In this document: positions 34,789 through 43,060 of the stretch, piece after piece | How positions within the stretch are numbered: position 1 is the first letter of the stretch | Layout: every line of letters starts with the position of its first letter | Source of the DNA: an uncultured Paracoccaceae bacterium | GTDB lineage: Bacteria; Pseudomonadota; Alphaproteobacteria; Rhodobacterales; Rhodobacteraceae | DNA: 64,000 nucleotides | Assembly (NCBI GenBank): GCA_947503965.1 | Contig: CANNFU010000004.1 | Span: forward strand, 1 to 64,000 | Direction: 5' to 3' | Position numbers and translations under genes: made by a program | The notes under the pieces: model-generated | Database searches by the model: none | What the model saw: the letters and a program-made list of their open reading frames with translations, nothing else | What the model was told of the DNA's origin: nothing

Positions 34789-35532
34789 GTGCATAATTAC
34801 CTGAAAATCATCGCACTCTCTGCTTTAATTCCACTTGCTGGCTGCGGCGGAACGTCTGCCGGAAATGATGCAGAAGACCCACAACCCGTGAATCCAGATC
34901 CTGGTGATCCGGGGCCAACCGGTCCAGCTCCGGTGTTTCCGGGGAACGTCGATCCAAGTCCAGACATACCAGACCTGTCATTTTCAACGTTTGCCGAAGC
35001 GCAAGAGGCGCATGACCGGTTCGACAGCGTCTCGATTCCTATTCAGGGCGCGGGCGGCTTAGGATTTACACCGCCCGAAACCCTGCCGACAAGCGGTGTG
35101 GCTTTATATTCTGGTCTTGTCAGCGGCACTACTCTGCCAAGCAGCACTGGTCCATCGTTCAACTATTCCGCCAATCTCGATTTTCAGGTGGACTTTAGCT
35201 CCAACAATCGTTTGACCGGCGAAATCACAAATATGGTCACGAACCTGGACAATTTTGAAAACCCCACGATCGAAGGTGGGGCGGTCGATATCGGCGGGCG
35301 CATAAACGGAAATACCGTCGGCTTCAACTTTAGTTCGACTGCGGACACGACGCTCACACAAGGCGGGGTCAGCGCAGAATTTAGCATTGGTACGACCGGC
35401 CAGAATTTTGCCTACGGTGACGGGCTGGTGCTTCTTGGACGCGCGGCACCTGCAACTTTTGAATTCACCTCGGGCTATAGCGGTACAACAAACGTGAGTG
35501 GTGTGGCAGAGGCCCTCCGGGTCGACGATTAA
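34789..35532 (+). CDS. Hypothetical lipoprotein with Pro-rich linker and beta-rich domain (247 aa)
   Basis: The start is probably GTG 34789; the ATG two bases earlier is out of frame and stops after five codons. The signal (ALSALIPLAGCGG) has a lipobox (LAGC). A Pro/Asp/Gly-rich linker follows (NPDPGDPGPTGP), then about 180 residues of alternating polar and hydrophobic sequence typical of a beta-sheet or small barrel. Its position 143 bases after the TbpB-like gene and similar layout suggest a related surface lipoprotein, but I see no direct homology. Confidence 0.65.
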   Translation: MHNYLKIIALSALIPLAGCGGTSAGNDAEDPQPVNPDPGDPGPTGPAPVFPGNVDPSPDIPDLSFSTFAEAQEAHDRFDSVSIPIQGAGGLGFTPPETLPTSGVALYSGLVSGTTLPSSTGPSFNYSANLDFQVDFSSNNRLTGEITNMVTNLDNFENPTIEGGAVDIGGRINGNTVGFNFSSTADTTLTQGGVSAEFSIGTTGQNFAYGDGLVLLGRAAPATFEFTSGYSGTTNVSGVAEALRVDD

Positions 35533-35708
35533 GCTCCAAAAGGATGAGGGGGGCCTCTTTGCAGCTTCACGAAAGGGGCTTTCCCCGCCCAAGTAGACTG
35601 AGCACAAAAACGGCGCACTTGTCGTGTTGAAAACAGCGTCGGTATTGCAACATCACATCGGGTCAATGATTTGGCGCGGTATATCCCGCCTTCACAACCT
35701 CCCAGCGA

Positions 35709-36383
35709 TCACTTGCGCTTCCGCGTAAATACCATCTTCTGATCCAACAGATCGACCCGGTCGCCCATCCAGGCATAGGCCAGCAGCGCCGGTTCGTTGA
35801 TCCCAACCGTGATCCGGTGCAAATGCTCCGGCGGGTTAAAGATCATCGAGCCGGGCACGTAGACGCCCTGATGGTTCTCCGACACCGCCCCCGACAGACA
35901 GACATAGCTTTCGGTGATCCCCTTATGGGCATGCGCGGGATAGGTGCAGCGCGGTGCAAAAAGAACGATGCCCAAGATGATCTCTTCCGTGATGATAGGC
36001 CCGCTCGGCCCCGTCACCTCGGCATAGGCATAGGACCCGACCAGCCCTTTCGGCACCTTCTCATACCCGTATTGCCAGGACAGATCCGGCATCACCGACT
36101 CCAACGCGCGCACCATCGCCCCCATCCGGTCGCCTCGCCCCTCATCCAGAGCGCGTTTCAGATGCGCCGTCACCGGTTTGGTCGCAGGCGGCTGGGTCTG
36201 GATCGCCGGATTGGCCTTCAGCACCCGGCTGATCGCCTCGCGGACGGCGCGCTGATGCCCACGGATACGGCTGGACCCGCCTGATGGCAGATACCTGTAA
36301 AGCTCGTAGTACTCCTGCAGCAGATACCGCCAATCCGGCAGGTCTTGCAGGCACTGTTCTGCGGCATGAGCATTGTTTCGCAT
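35709..36383 (-). CDS. dddL: DMSP lyase, DddL-type cupin
   Basis: DddL cleaves dimethylsulfoniopropionate to dimethyl sulfide and acrylate. The 224-aa product has the cupin metal motif YPAHAHKGITESYVCLSG (His-x-His, then Glu and Tyr) and a second-motif His in PPEHLHRITVG. The N-terminal helical part (LQDLPDWRYLLQEYYELYR, RGHQRAVREAIS) also matches what I know of DddL rather than the shorter DddQ. The start is ATG 36383 or, nine bases further upstream, 36392. It is divergent from a flavin monooxygenase gene, with a palindrome in the shared promoter. Confidence 0.82.
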   Translation of the reverse strand: MRNNAHAAEQCLQDLPDWRYLLQEYYELYRYLPSGGSSRIRGHQRAVREAISRVLKANPAIQTQPPATKPVTAHLKRALDEGRGDRMGAMVRALESVMPDLSWQYGYEKVPKGLVGSYAYAEVTGPSGPIITEEIILGIVLFAPRCTYPAHAHKGITESYVCLSGAVSENHQGVYVPGSMIFNPPEHLHRITVGINEPALLAYAWMGDRVDLLDQKMVFTRKRK

Positions 36384-36507
36384 GCGGGTCATCCTTGGCC
36401 TTTTGGGACGTGTTGTCATACACATGCTTTCTCGCCAAGAGGGCAAAACACAACCGCGCACCCGCCACGATGCCCTTGCCCATAATAGGTGCGTTTCCCG
36501 CCGCAGT

Positions 36508-36528
36508 AGCTTTACCTTAGGTAATGCT
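36508..36528. promoter_or_regulatory. 21-bp imperfect palindrome in the dddL / monooxygenase promoter
   Basis: AGCTTTACCTTAGGTAATGCT: the arms AGC-x-TTACC and GGTAA-x-GCT match except for one position, around a TTA centre. It lies 36 bases before the monooxygenase ATG. It is a likely repressor or activator site; no cognate regulator is encoded next to it. Confidence 0.5.
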
Positions 36529-36563
36529 GCACACTCCTCCACACGATTAAGGGAGGAAAGACC

Positions 36564-38366
36564 ATGCTCGACACCACAACAAACGACCAAGTCACCCAAT
36601 TCCTTGACACATTCGGCAGAGCATTGGCGGCAGGCGATATCGACGCCGCCGTTGCGATGTTTGTCGATGATTGCTACTGGCGCGATCTGGTCAGCTTCAC
36701 CTGGAACATCAAAACCATGGAAGGCCCGGATCAGGTTCGCGACATGCTGAACGCGCAACTGGCCAGCACCAAACCATCCAACTGGCAGATCGCCGAAGGC
36801 GAAACCGCGACCGAGGATGGGGGTATCACCACCGCCTGGATCACGTTCGAAACCGGCGTCGCCCGCGGCTATGGCCTGCTGCGCCTGCGCGACGGGAAAA
36901 TCTGGACCCTGCTCACCACAATGTCCGAACTGAAAGGACACGAGGAACCGCTGGGCCATGAACGCCCGCTGGGGGCCAAACATGGCGCAGGCAAGCACCG
37001 GCTGACCTGGGCGGAAGAGATCGAAAAAGAACGCGCCGAACTCGGCTACAAAACCCAGCCCTACACCGTCATCATCGGCGGCGGTCAGGGCGGCATCGCC
37101 CTTGGCGCGCGGCTGCGGCAACTCGGCGTGCCCACGATCATCGTCGAGAAAAACGACAAACCCGGCGACAGCTGGCGCAAGCGGTACAAATCGCTCTGCC
37201 TGCATGACCCGGTCTGGTACGACCACCTGCCCTATCTGCCCTTCCCGCCCAACTGGCCGGTTTTCGCGCCCAAGGACAAGATCGGCGATTGGCTGGAAAT
37301 GTACACCAAGATCATGGAACTGAATTACTGGACCCGCTCCACCGTCACCAACGCCAAATATGACAAGGCGGCAAAGGAATGGACCGTCACCGTGGACCGG
37401 GATGGCGAAACCGTCACGCTGAAACCGAAACAACTGGTCTTTGCCACCGGCATGTCCGGCAAGGCAAACGTGCCGGATTTCCCCGGCATGGACACCTTCA
37501 AGGGTGATCAGCATCATTCCAGCGCTCACCCCGGCCCGGACAAATACAAAGGCAAGAAAGCGGTCGTCATCGGCTCCAACAACTCCGCTCACGACATCTG
37601 TGCAGCGCTCTGGGAAAACGATGTGGACGTGACCATGGTGCAGCGGTCCACGACCCATATCGTCCGATCCGAGCCGCTGATGGAAATCGGGCTTGGCGAT
37701 CTTTATTCGGAACGGGCGGTCGCCGCCGGGGTCACCACGCAAAAGGCCGACCTGATCTTTGCCTCCCTGCCTTATGCGATCCTGCACGACTTCCAGATCC
37801 CCGTGTATGACAAGATCAAGGAGGTCGACGCCGATTTCTACGCCGCCCTGGAAAAGGCCGGGTTCCAGCTGGATTGGGGGGCCGATGGCTCCGGCCTCTT
37901 CATGAAATACCTGCGCCGTGGCTCAGGCTATTACATCGATGTGGGCGCCAGCCAATTGATCATCGACGGCAAAATCAAACTCAAGGCGGGGCAAGTCACC
38001 AAAATCGTGCCCGACGGCGTGATCCTCGAGGACGGCACCAAGCTTGAGGCTGACCTGATCGTCTACGCCACCGGCTATGGCTCCATGAACGGCTGGGTCG
38101 CAGACATCATCGATCAGGACACGGCGGACAAGGTCGGCAAGGTTTGGGGTCTTGGGTCCGACACGCCCAAGGACCCCGGACCATGGGAAGGCGAACAGCG
38201 CAACATGTGGAAACCCACCCAGGTCGAAAACCTCTGGTTCCACGGCGGCAACCTGCACCAGTCGCGGCACTATTCGCAGTTCCTGTCACTGCAACTCAAG
38301 GCGCGCATGGAAGGGATCGACACGCCGGTCTACGGGCTGCAAGAGGTGCATCATTTGGGGCGATAG
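36564..38366 (+). CDS. FAD-dependent monooxygenase with N-terminal SnoaL-like domain
   Basis: The 600-aa protein has an NTF2/SnoaL-like domain (residues 1-130, TFGRALAAGDIDAAVAMF) fused to a flavin monooxygenase. The FAD motif GGGQGGIALGARL is at about residue 172 and the NAD(P)H motif GSNNSAHDICAAL at about residue 336. HSSAHPG lies before the second motif, and a final ATGYG segment is present. Enzymes of this class oxygenate N, S or ketone carbons. GGGAGGAAA precedes the ATG. Divergence from dddL raises the possibility of DMS or acrylate-related chemistry, but that is only context. Confidence 0.85.
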   Translation: MLDTTTNDQVTQFLDTFGRALAAGDIDAAVAMFVDDCYWRDLVSFTWNIKTMEGPDQVRDMLNAQLASTKPSNWQIAEGETATEDGGITTAWITFETGVARGYGLLRLRDGKIWTLLTTMSELKGHEEPLGHERPLGAKHGAGKHRLTWAEEIEKERAELGYKTQPYTVIIGGGQGGIALGARLRQLGVPTIIVEKNDKPGDSWRKRYKSLCLHDPVWYDHLPYLPFPPNWPVFAPKDKIGDWLEMYTKIMELNYWTRSTVTNAKYDKAAKEWTVTVDRDGETVTLKPKQLVFATGMSGKANVPDFPGMDTFKGDQHHSSAHPGPDKYKGKKAVVIGSNNSAHDICAALWENDVDVTMVQRSTTHIVRSEPLMEIGLGDLYSERAVAAGVTTQKADLIFASLPYAILHDFQIPVYDKIKEVDADFYAALEKAGFQLDWGADGSGLFMKYLRRGSGYYIDVGASQLIIDGKIKLKAGQVTKIVPDGVILEDGTKLEADLIVYATGYGSMNGWVADIIDQDTADKVGKVWGLGSDTPKDPGPWEGEQRNMWKPTQVENLWFHGGNLHQSRHYSQFLSLQLKARMEGIDTPVYGLQEVHHLGR

Positions 38367-38381
38367 CCCAACAAAACTCGT

Positions 38382-38432
38382 GCCCGGCCGATAGGCCGGG
38401 CATCGCCCGACCTCCCCCAGGAGGGCGATTTT
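38382..38432 (+). terminator. Double hairpin after the monooxygenase gene
   Basis: GCCCGGCC-GATA-GGCCGGGC (38382-38401) is a perfect 8-bp stem. It is followed by ATCGCCC...GGGCGAT (38402-38429), then TTTT. The second stem plus T-run fits a factor-independent terminator. Part of this second stem is repeated in inverse orientation at 38500-38521. Confidence 0.5.
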
Positions 38433-38624
38433 GCGACGATGCGATCAGCATATCCGTTTCGTGTTTTGAAAGCGATTATTGCAACGCAGATGTAGCAGAC
38501 GCCCTCCAGGTCGGGCGATGCCCTCTTCGCTTCGACCAAACCCAGGCAAACAAGACCTTTCCACATTGCCCCAACCCGGCCCACCTGCCATTATGCCCCA
38601 AAGCAAAGAAATGAGCAGCATACC

Positions 38625-40583
38625 ATGGCCGACGATCTCCTCTCGGGGGGCAGCCCCGACGACTACAACGCCGACAGTATCGAAGTCCTCGAAGGGCTCG
38701 AACCCGTCCGCAAACGCCCCGGCATGTATATCGGCGGCACCGACGAACGGGCGCTGCACCACCTTGTCGCCGAAGTCCTCGACAACTCCATGGACGAGGC
38801 TGTGGCAGGCCACGCCAACCGGATCGAGGTGGAACTCCACGCCGACTATTCCATCACGATCAAGGATAACGGACGGGGCATCCCCATCGACCCGCACCCC
38901 AAATTCCCTGACAAATCCGCACTTGAAGTCATCCTCTGCACGCTCCACGCAGGCGGCAAGTTCTCTGGCAAAGCCTACCAGACCTCCGGCGGTCTGCACG
39001 GGGTTGGCGCGTCCGTCGTCAACGCACTCTCCGACAGCCTGGTCGTGCAAGTCGCACGGAACAAGGAAATCTACGAACAACGCTTCTCGCGCGGCGTCGC
39101 CCTTGGCCCCATCGCAAAAATCGGCAGCGCAACGAACCGTCGCGGCACAACGTTCACCTTCCACGCGGACGCCGAAATCTTCGGCCACCACAAATTCAAA
39201 CCCGCGCGCCTCTTCAAATCCATCCGGTCCAAGGCCTACCTCTTCTCCGGCGTCGAAATCCGCTGGAGATCCGAAATCGACGATGGCGAAACCCCGACAG
39301 AGGCCACATTCCACTTCCCCGGCGGCCTTTCCGACTACCTGCACGAAACGCTTGGCACCGCCACCACCTATGCCGACAAACCCTTCGCCGGCACCGTCGA
39401 TTTCAACGAAAAATACGGCGAACCGGGCAAGGTCGAATGGGCAATCAACTGGACACCCGTACGCGACGGCTTCATCCAGTCCTACTGCAACACCGTGCCC
39501 ACGCCCGAAGGCGGGACCCATGTCACCGGCTTCTGGAACGCGATCCTCAAGGGGATCAAAGGCTATGGCGAACTCTCCGGCAACAAGAAAGCCGCGCAAA
39601 TCACCCGCGACGACCTGCTCTCTGGCGGCTGCGCGCTCGTCTCCTGCTTCATCCGCGACCCCGCCTTTGTCGGCCAGACCAAGGACCGGCTGTCAACCGA
39701 AGCCGCCGCCAAAATGACCGAAGGTGCCGTGCGCGACCATTTCGACAACTGGCTGGCCAATGACACGAAATCCGCAGGCGCGATCCTCGATTTCCTCGTG
39801 CTGCGGGCCGAAGAACGGCTGCGGCGGCGTCAGGAAAAGGAAACGGCAAGGAAATCCGCCACCAAGAAACTGCGCCTGCCCGGCAAGCTAACTGATTGCA
39901 CGTCAAAGGACCGGGCGGGAACCGAGCTTTTCATCGTCGAGGGCGACAGCGCCGGCGGCTCCGGCAAGGGCGCACGCAACCGGGAAAATCAGGCGCTCCT
40001 GCCGCTCAAGGGCAAGATCCTGAACGTCCTCGGCGCCGCCTCTAACAAGCTGACCACCAACGCCGAAATCAACGACCTTTGCGAGGCGCTCGGCGTCGGC
40101 ATGGGCACCCGGTTCAACGTCGATGACCTGCGCTATGACAAGATCATCATCATGACCGACGCGGATGTGGACGGCGCCCATATCGCCTCGCTCCTGATGA
40201 CCTTCTTCTTCACCCAGATGCGGCCCCTGATCGACCATGGCCACCTCTACCTCGCCTGCCCGCCGCTCTACCGGCTGACGCAAGGGGCCAAACGGGTCTA
40301 TGTCGCCGACGACGCGGAAAAAGAGGCCGTTCTGGCCAAAGGCCTCGGCGGCAAAGGCAAAATTGACGTGCAACGGTTCAAGGGGCTTGGCGAAATGGAC
40401 GCCAAGGACCTGAAAGAAACGACAATGGACCCCAAAACCCGCAAACTGATCCGGGTGACAGTGCACGACGAAGAACCGGGCGACACGGCGGATCTGGTCG
40501 AGCGCCTGATGGGCAAAAAGCCGGAATTGCGGTTCCAGTATATTCAGGAGAACGCACGGTTCGTGGAGGAACTGGATGTTTGA
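38625..40583 (+). CDS. parE: DNA topoisomerase IV subunit B
   Basis: ParE provides the ATPase and TOPRIM parts of topoisomerase IV, which decatenates daughter chromosomes. The 652-aa protein shows the GHKL ATPase (VLDNSMDEAVAGHANRIEV, DNGRGIPI, TSGGLHGVGASVVNALS), the TOPRIM motif LFIVEGDSAGGSGKGARNR and the acidic metal site MTDADVDGAHIASLL. Length and the short TOPRIM (no GyrB insert) support ParE over GyrB. It ends 13 bases before a convergent gene. Confidence 0.95.
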   Translation: MADDLLSGGSPDDYNADSIEVLEGLEPVRKRPGMYIGGTDERALHHLVAEVLDNSMDEAVAGHANRIEVELHADYSITIKDNGRGIPIDPHPKFPDKSALEVILCTLHAGGKFSGKAYQTSGGLHGVGASVVNALSDSLVVQVARNKEIYEQRFSRGVALGPIAKIGSATNRRGTTFTFHADAEIFGHHKFKPARLFKSIRSKAYLFSGVEIRWRSEIDDGETPTEATFHFPGGLSDYLHETLGTATTYADKPFAGTVDFNEKYGEPGKVEWAINWTPVRDGFIQSYCNTVPTPEGGTHVTGFWNAILKGIKGYGELSGNKKAAQITRDDLLSGGCALVSCFIRDPAFVGQTKDRLSTEAAAKMTEGAVRDHFDNWLANDTKSAGAILDFLVLRAEERLRRRQEKETARKSATKKLRLPGKLTDCTSKDRAGTELFIVEGDSAGGSGKGARNRENQALLPLKGKILNVLGAASNKLTTNAEINDLCEALGVGMGTRFNVDDLRYDKIIIMTDADVDGAHIASLLMTFFFTQMRPLIDHGHLYLACPPLYRLTQGAKRVYVADDAEKEAVLAKGLGGKGKIDVQRFKGLGEMDAKDLKETTMDPKTRKLIRVTVHDEEPGDTADLVERLMGKKPELRFQYIQENARFVEELDV

Positions 40584-40596
40584 CTTTGGCCGCTTG

Positions 40597-41412
40597 CTAA
40601 AGGCAAACAGCCGCGAAATCTCGACCTAGCTGAGTGCATCGAATATGACCATTGTGAAATATTGGCTTTCTATGCATGCTTTCTATGAATTTGACCAATT
40701 CCGACAAGCGGGGGTCACTTGGTATGCTCTTGTAGGTCGATGTATGAATGTTGCTTGTCAAATGCCGGTGAGAAACAGCGTCGACTAACTTCATTCTAGC
40801 AAGGTTTTCTACCGAGGCCTGTAACTGATGTGGGTGGACCGTTGTATATTTGGAAACTTCGTTCAGTACATGTGGACAATAGTGCATTAAATGTGGCGAC
40901 TCGCCAGCTTCTCCCTCTTTAGTACTAGCTACATCAGCTGCCGGATAACTAGCGCCGGAAGATAGCGCAGCGAATACTTGAGCATCCAGCGATGACAACG
41001 ACTTAATGAACTCGACATATATTGGATGGGTCTTAGCTGAGGTGCGCTTGGACATCGCGCTTGCCAACAACGACGCAAACATTTCACTGAGTTCCGGCTT
41101 GTGGCCGTTAAACCTCAAAGCATCAATCGTGGGCCCTGCAATCGCTAAATCGGGGGTCTCAATCTCTTCCGCCGAAGTTCCGTGTAGCTTGCGAGCAACA
41201 CGGTCATTGATCCAGTTTTCGACCTGTTCCGCACCCCAAACGAAACCTCTTATGGGCGCCATTGCCGCATTGACAGCGCGTCCCAACGTACCGAGTGCCT
41301 TGCCTGTCTCTACTGCGACTGGCTTTAGAGCATCATCGTAAATCGGAACTGCTTTAGCCAAATTAGCTAATGCGTTGATATTCTCGGATGTATCGCCAGA
41401 CTTATCGTTCAT
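40597..41412 (-). CDS. Abi-alpha (DUF4393-like) putative abortive-infection protein
   Basis: From ATG 41410-41412 the 271-aa protein has NINALANLAKAVPIYDDALK, PVAVETGKALGTLGRAVNAA and PIRGFVWGAEQVENWINDRV at its N-terminus. A helical domain follows (HKPELSEMFASLLASAMSKR, THPIYVEFIKSLSSLDAQVF). This wording matches the DUF4393 / Abi_alpha family as I remember it, a group named after a phage abortive-infection gene; the mechanism is unknown. Composition is more AT-rich than parE next door. Ribosome-site support is weak (AAGAGA about 17 bases upstream). It stands alone in a region of inverted repeats. Confidence 0.7.
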   Translation of the reverse strand: MNDKSGDTSENINALANLAKAVPIYDDALKPVAVETGKALGTLGRAVNAAMAPIRGFVWGAEQVENWINDRVARKLHGTSAEEIETPDLAIAGPTIDALRFNGHKPELSEMFASLLASAMSKRTSAKTHPIYVEFIKSLSSLDAQVFAALSSGASYPAADVASTKEGEAGESPHLMHYCPHVLNEVSKYTTVHPHQLQASVENLARMKLVDAVSHRHLTSNIHTSTYKSIPSDPRLSELVKFIESMHRKPIFHNGHIRCTQLGRDFAAVCL

Positions 41413-42048
41413 AAGAATGCATTCTCTTTTCCCTACCTCTGGATTAGATACGGGCTTAAGCTTCGTAGATGCAATAAGCGGCATATTTTTTGATCCGCTT
41501 TGACGGTTGGCATTCGCAACACACTTCACTCCAACCCAAGGGCAGCGCCCGGACCTCGGGGTGGGCGCAGCAACGGGACTGATTTGCGGAACATGGCCAC
41601 CAAAGCTGACGCCACCATAATTTGAAACGTTGCAAAAGCGCCCTCCCCGTGGGGGAGGTCCGGGCGCTGCCCGGCAAGCCGGGCCGAAGGGTTGAGAGGT
41701 CGCGCACAGCCCCGGACCGCGCGCGGCCCAGCGATGCCGGGCTGGAGGCCAGAGAGGTTCCGCATCACCCGCTGCACTCCGTTGGATGGGTGCTTGCACC
41801 CATCTTCCCCTATGCAAAAGACCGACCCGCCCCGGACCCGATCCGGGGCCTCGCCCTCACCATGAGGTCCCGGGTCAAGCCCGGGACGGGTAAGGCAATG
41901 CAAATCCAGTCGCATCACGACATACGAAACATATGTACGCTGTATGTACAGCTTCTGTACGCATTAAATACACCGCTTTTGCCCCAAACCGGGGCGTCTG
42001 TGCCTCTGGCCCGTCACCCAATCAATGATGCCTATCAACCGGTACAGC
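41413..42048. other. 636-base interval rich in inverted repeats, no gene
   Basis: No coding frame is supported. It holds an 18-bp perfect inverted repeat (41540-41557 and 41655-41672), further GC-rich self-complementary runs to about 41760, and three copies of TGTAC within 41930-41960. The promoter of the Abi-alpha gene should lie within 41413-41500. Confidence 0.5.
41540..41672. repeat. 18-bp perfect inverted repeat, arms 97 bases apart
   Basis: GGGCAGCGCCCGGACCTC at 41540-41557 is the exact reverse complement of GAGGTCCGGGCGCTGCCC at 41655-41672. The enclosed sequence has no gene. It could be a relic of a small non-autonomous element or a dispersed palindromic repeat. Confidence 0.7.
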
Positions 42049-42954
42049 CTAGCCCAGCACCTCACGAAACTCCCGCCATTCCCCCACGCTCATGCCGGAG
42101 TTTTCCTGCGTGACCTCTTCCCCTTTGATCATCCGCCGCACGCAGTCAATCGCCTTGCCCGACAAGGTCGCGCCACCCATCCGGTAATCCTCGAACGCGC
42201 CATAGGCGGCAGGCACCCAGTCAGCCACGACTTTGCAGATTTCCTCGGCATAGACCCGGATTTCGTATTGCGCATGACTGTCGGCGCGCAGACGTAAGAA
42301 GTGGAAAAGATTATGTAAATCGACCTTCCAGTACCATTGGGTATAGATATTGGCAGGCAGGTTCATGCGGGCCAGTTCGCGGGCGAGGCCCTGCTGATCC
42401 TCCTGCCCGATCATTTCCTCGTAATGGTCATAACACCGGGCCGCATCACTCTTCAGATACTCCAGCACACGCGCGGCTTCCTCGCCCGATAGCGCCTCAC
42501 CCCGGCCCTGATTGTTGACCACGGATTGCGCGGCGAGTTTATCGGGCTCGGGGATGTAGAATTCCCGGTCCAGGATCGAATAACGGGCCGAATATTCGTT
42601 CACATTCGCCGTCCTGTGCCGAATCCACTGGCGCGCGACGAAGACCGGCAGCTTCACATGCAACTTGATCTCGCACATCTCGAACGGGGTCGAATGCCAA
42701 TGGCGCATAAGGTAGCGGATCAGCCCGGCATCGTTGGACACCGACTTGGTGCCCTTGCCATAGGACACGCGCGCCGCCTGACAGATCGCCGCATCGTCGC
42801 CCATGTAATCAATCACGCGAATAAATCCGTGGTCCAGAACGTCATAGGCATTATAGAGATGCGCCTCCATCCCCGGTGCGACGGTGCGAAGCGTCGGCTG
42901 CGGATTGCCGCGCAAGTCGTCGATTTCGGCTTGTTGTTCGGGGGTTATGGGCAT
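42049..42954 (-). CDS. thyX: FAD-dependent thymidylate synthase
   Basis: ThyX makes dTMP from dUMP using FAD, NADPH and methylenetetrahydrofolate. The 301-aa protein carries the signature [15 protein letters not shown] (RHRxxxxNxxSxRY form). Flanking motifs ([10 protein letters not shown] before it, [10 protein letters not shown] near the end) also match. GGAGAAG precedes the ATG at 42952-42954. The gene is in normal length range and stands alone. Confidence 0.95.
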   Translation of the reverse strand: MPITPEQQAEIDDLRGNPQPTLRTVAPGMEAHLYNAYDVLDHGFIRVIDYMGDDAAICQAARVSYGKGTKSVSNDAGLIRYLMRHWHSTPFEMCEIKLHVKLPVFVARQWIRHRTANVNEYSARYSILDREFYIPEPDKLAAQSVVNNQGRGEALSGEEAARVLEYLKSDAARCYDHYEEMIGQEDQQGLARELARMNLPANIYTQWYWKVDLHNLFHFLRLRADSHAQYEIRVYAEEICKVVADWVPAAYGAFEDYRMGGATLSGKAIDCVRRMIKGEEVTQENSGMSVGEWREFREVLG

Positions 42955-43060
42955 GTGCTTCTCCGGCAGCTTGGATTCGGGTTTGCCTGACTATAGAGGA
43001 TGGTACGGCAGCGCAAAGCCCAATGCCGTGACAATGGTGGCCGGTCGACAATGAAGGATA

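Noticed and set aside
36384..37787. Long minus-strand frame continuing upstream from dddL (692 codons in total)
   Set aside because: The upstream 1.4 kb lies opposite the flavin monooxygenase and has shadow-like composition; only the last 224 codons read as DddL.
38445..39599. 384-codon minus-strand frame opposite parE
   Set aside because: Shadow of parE; Gly/Asp/Phe-rich low-complexity composition and no ribosome site.
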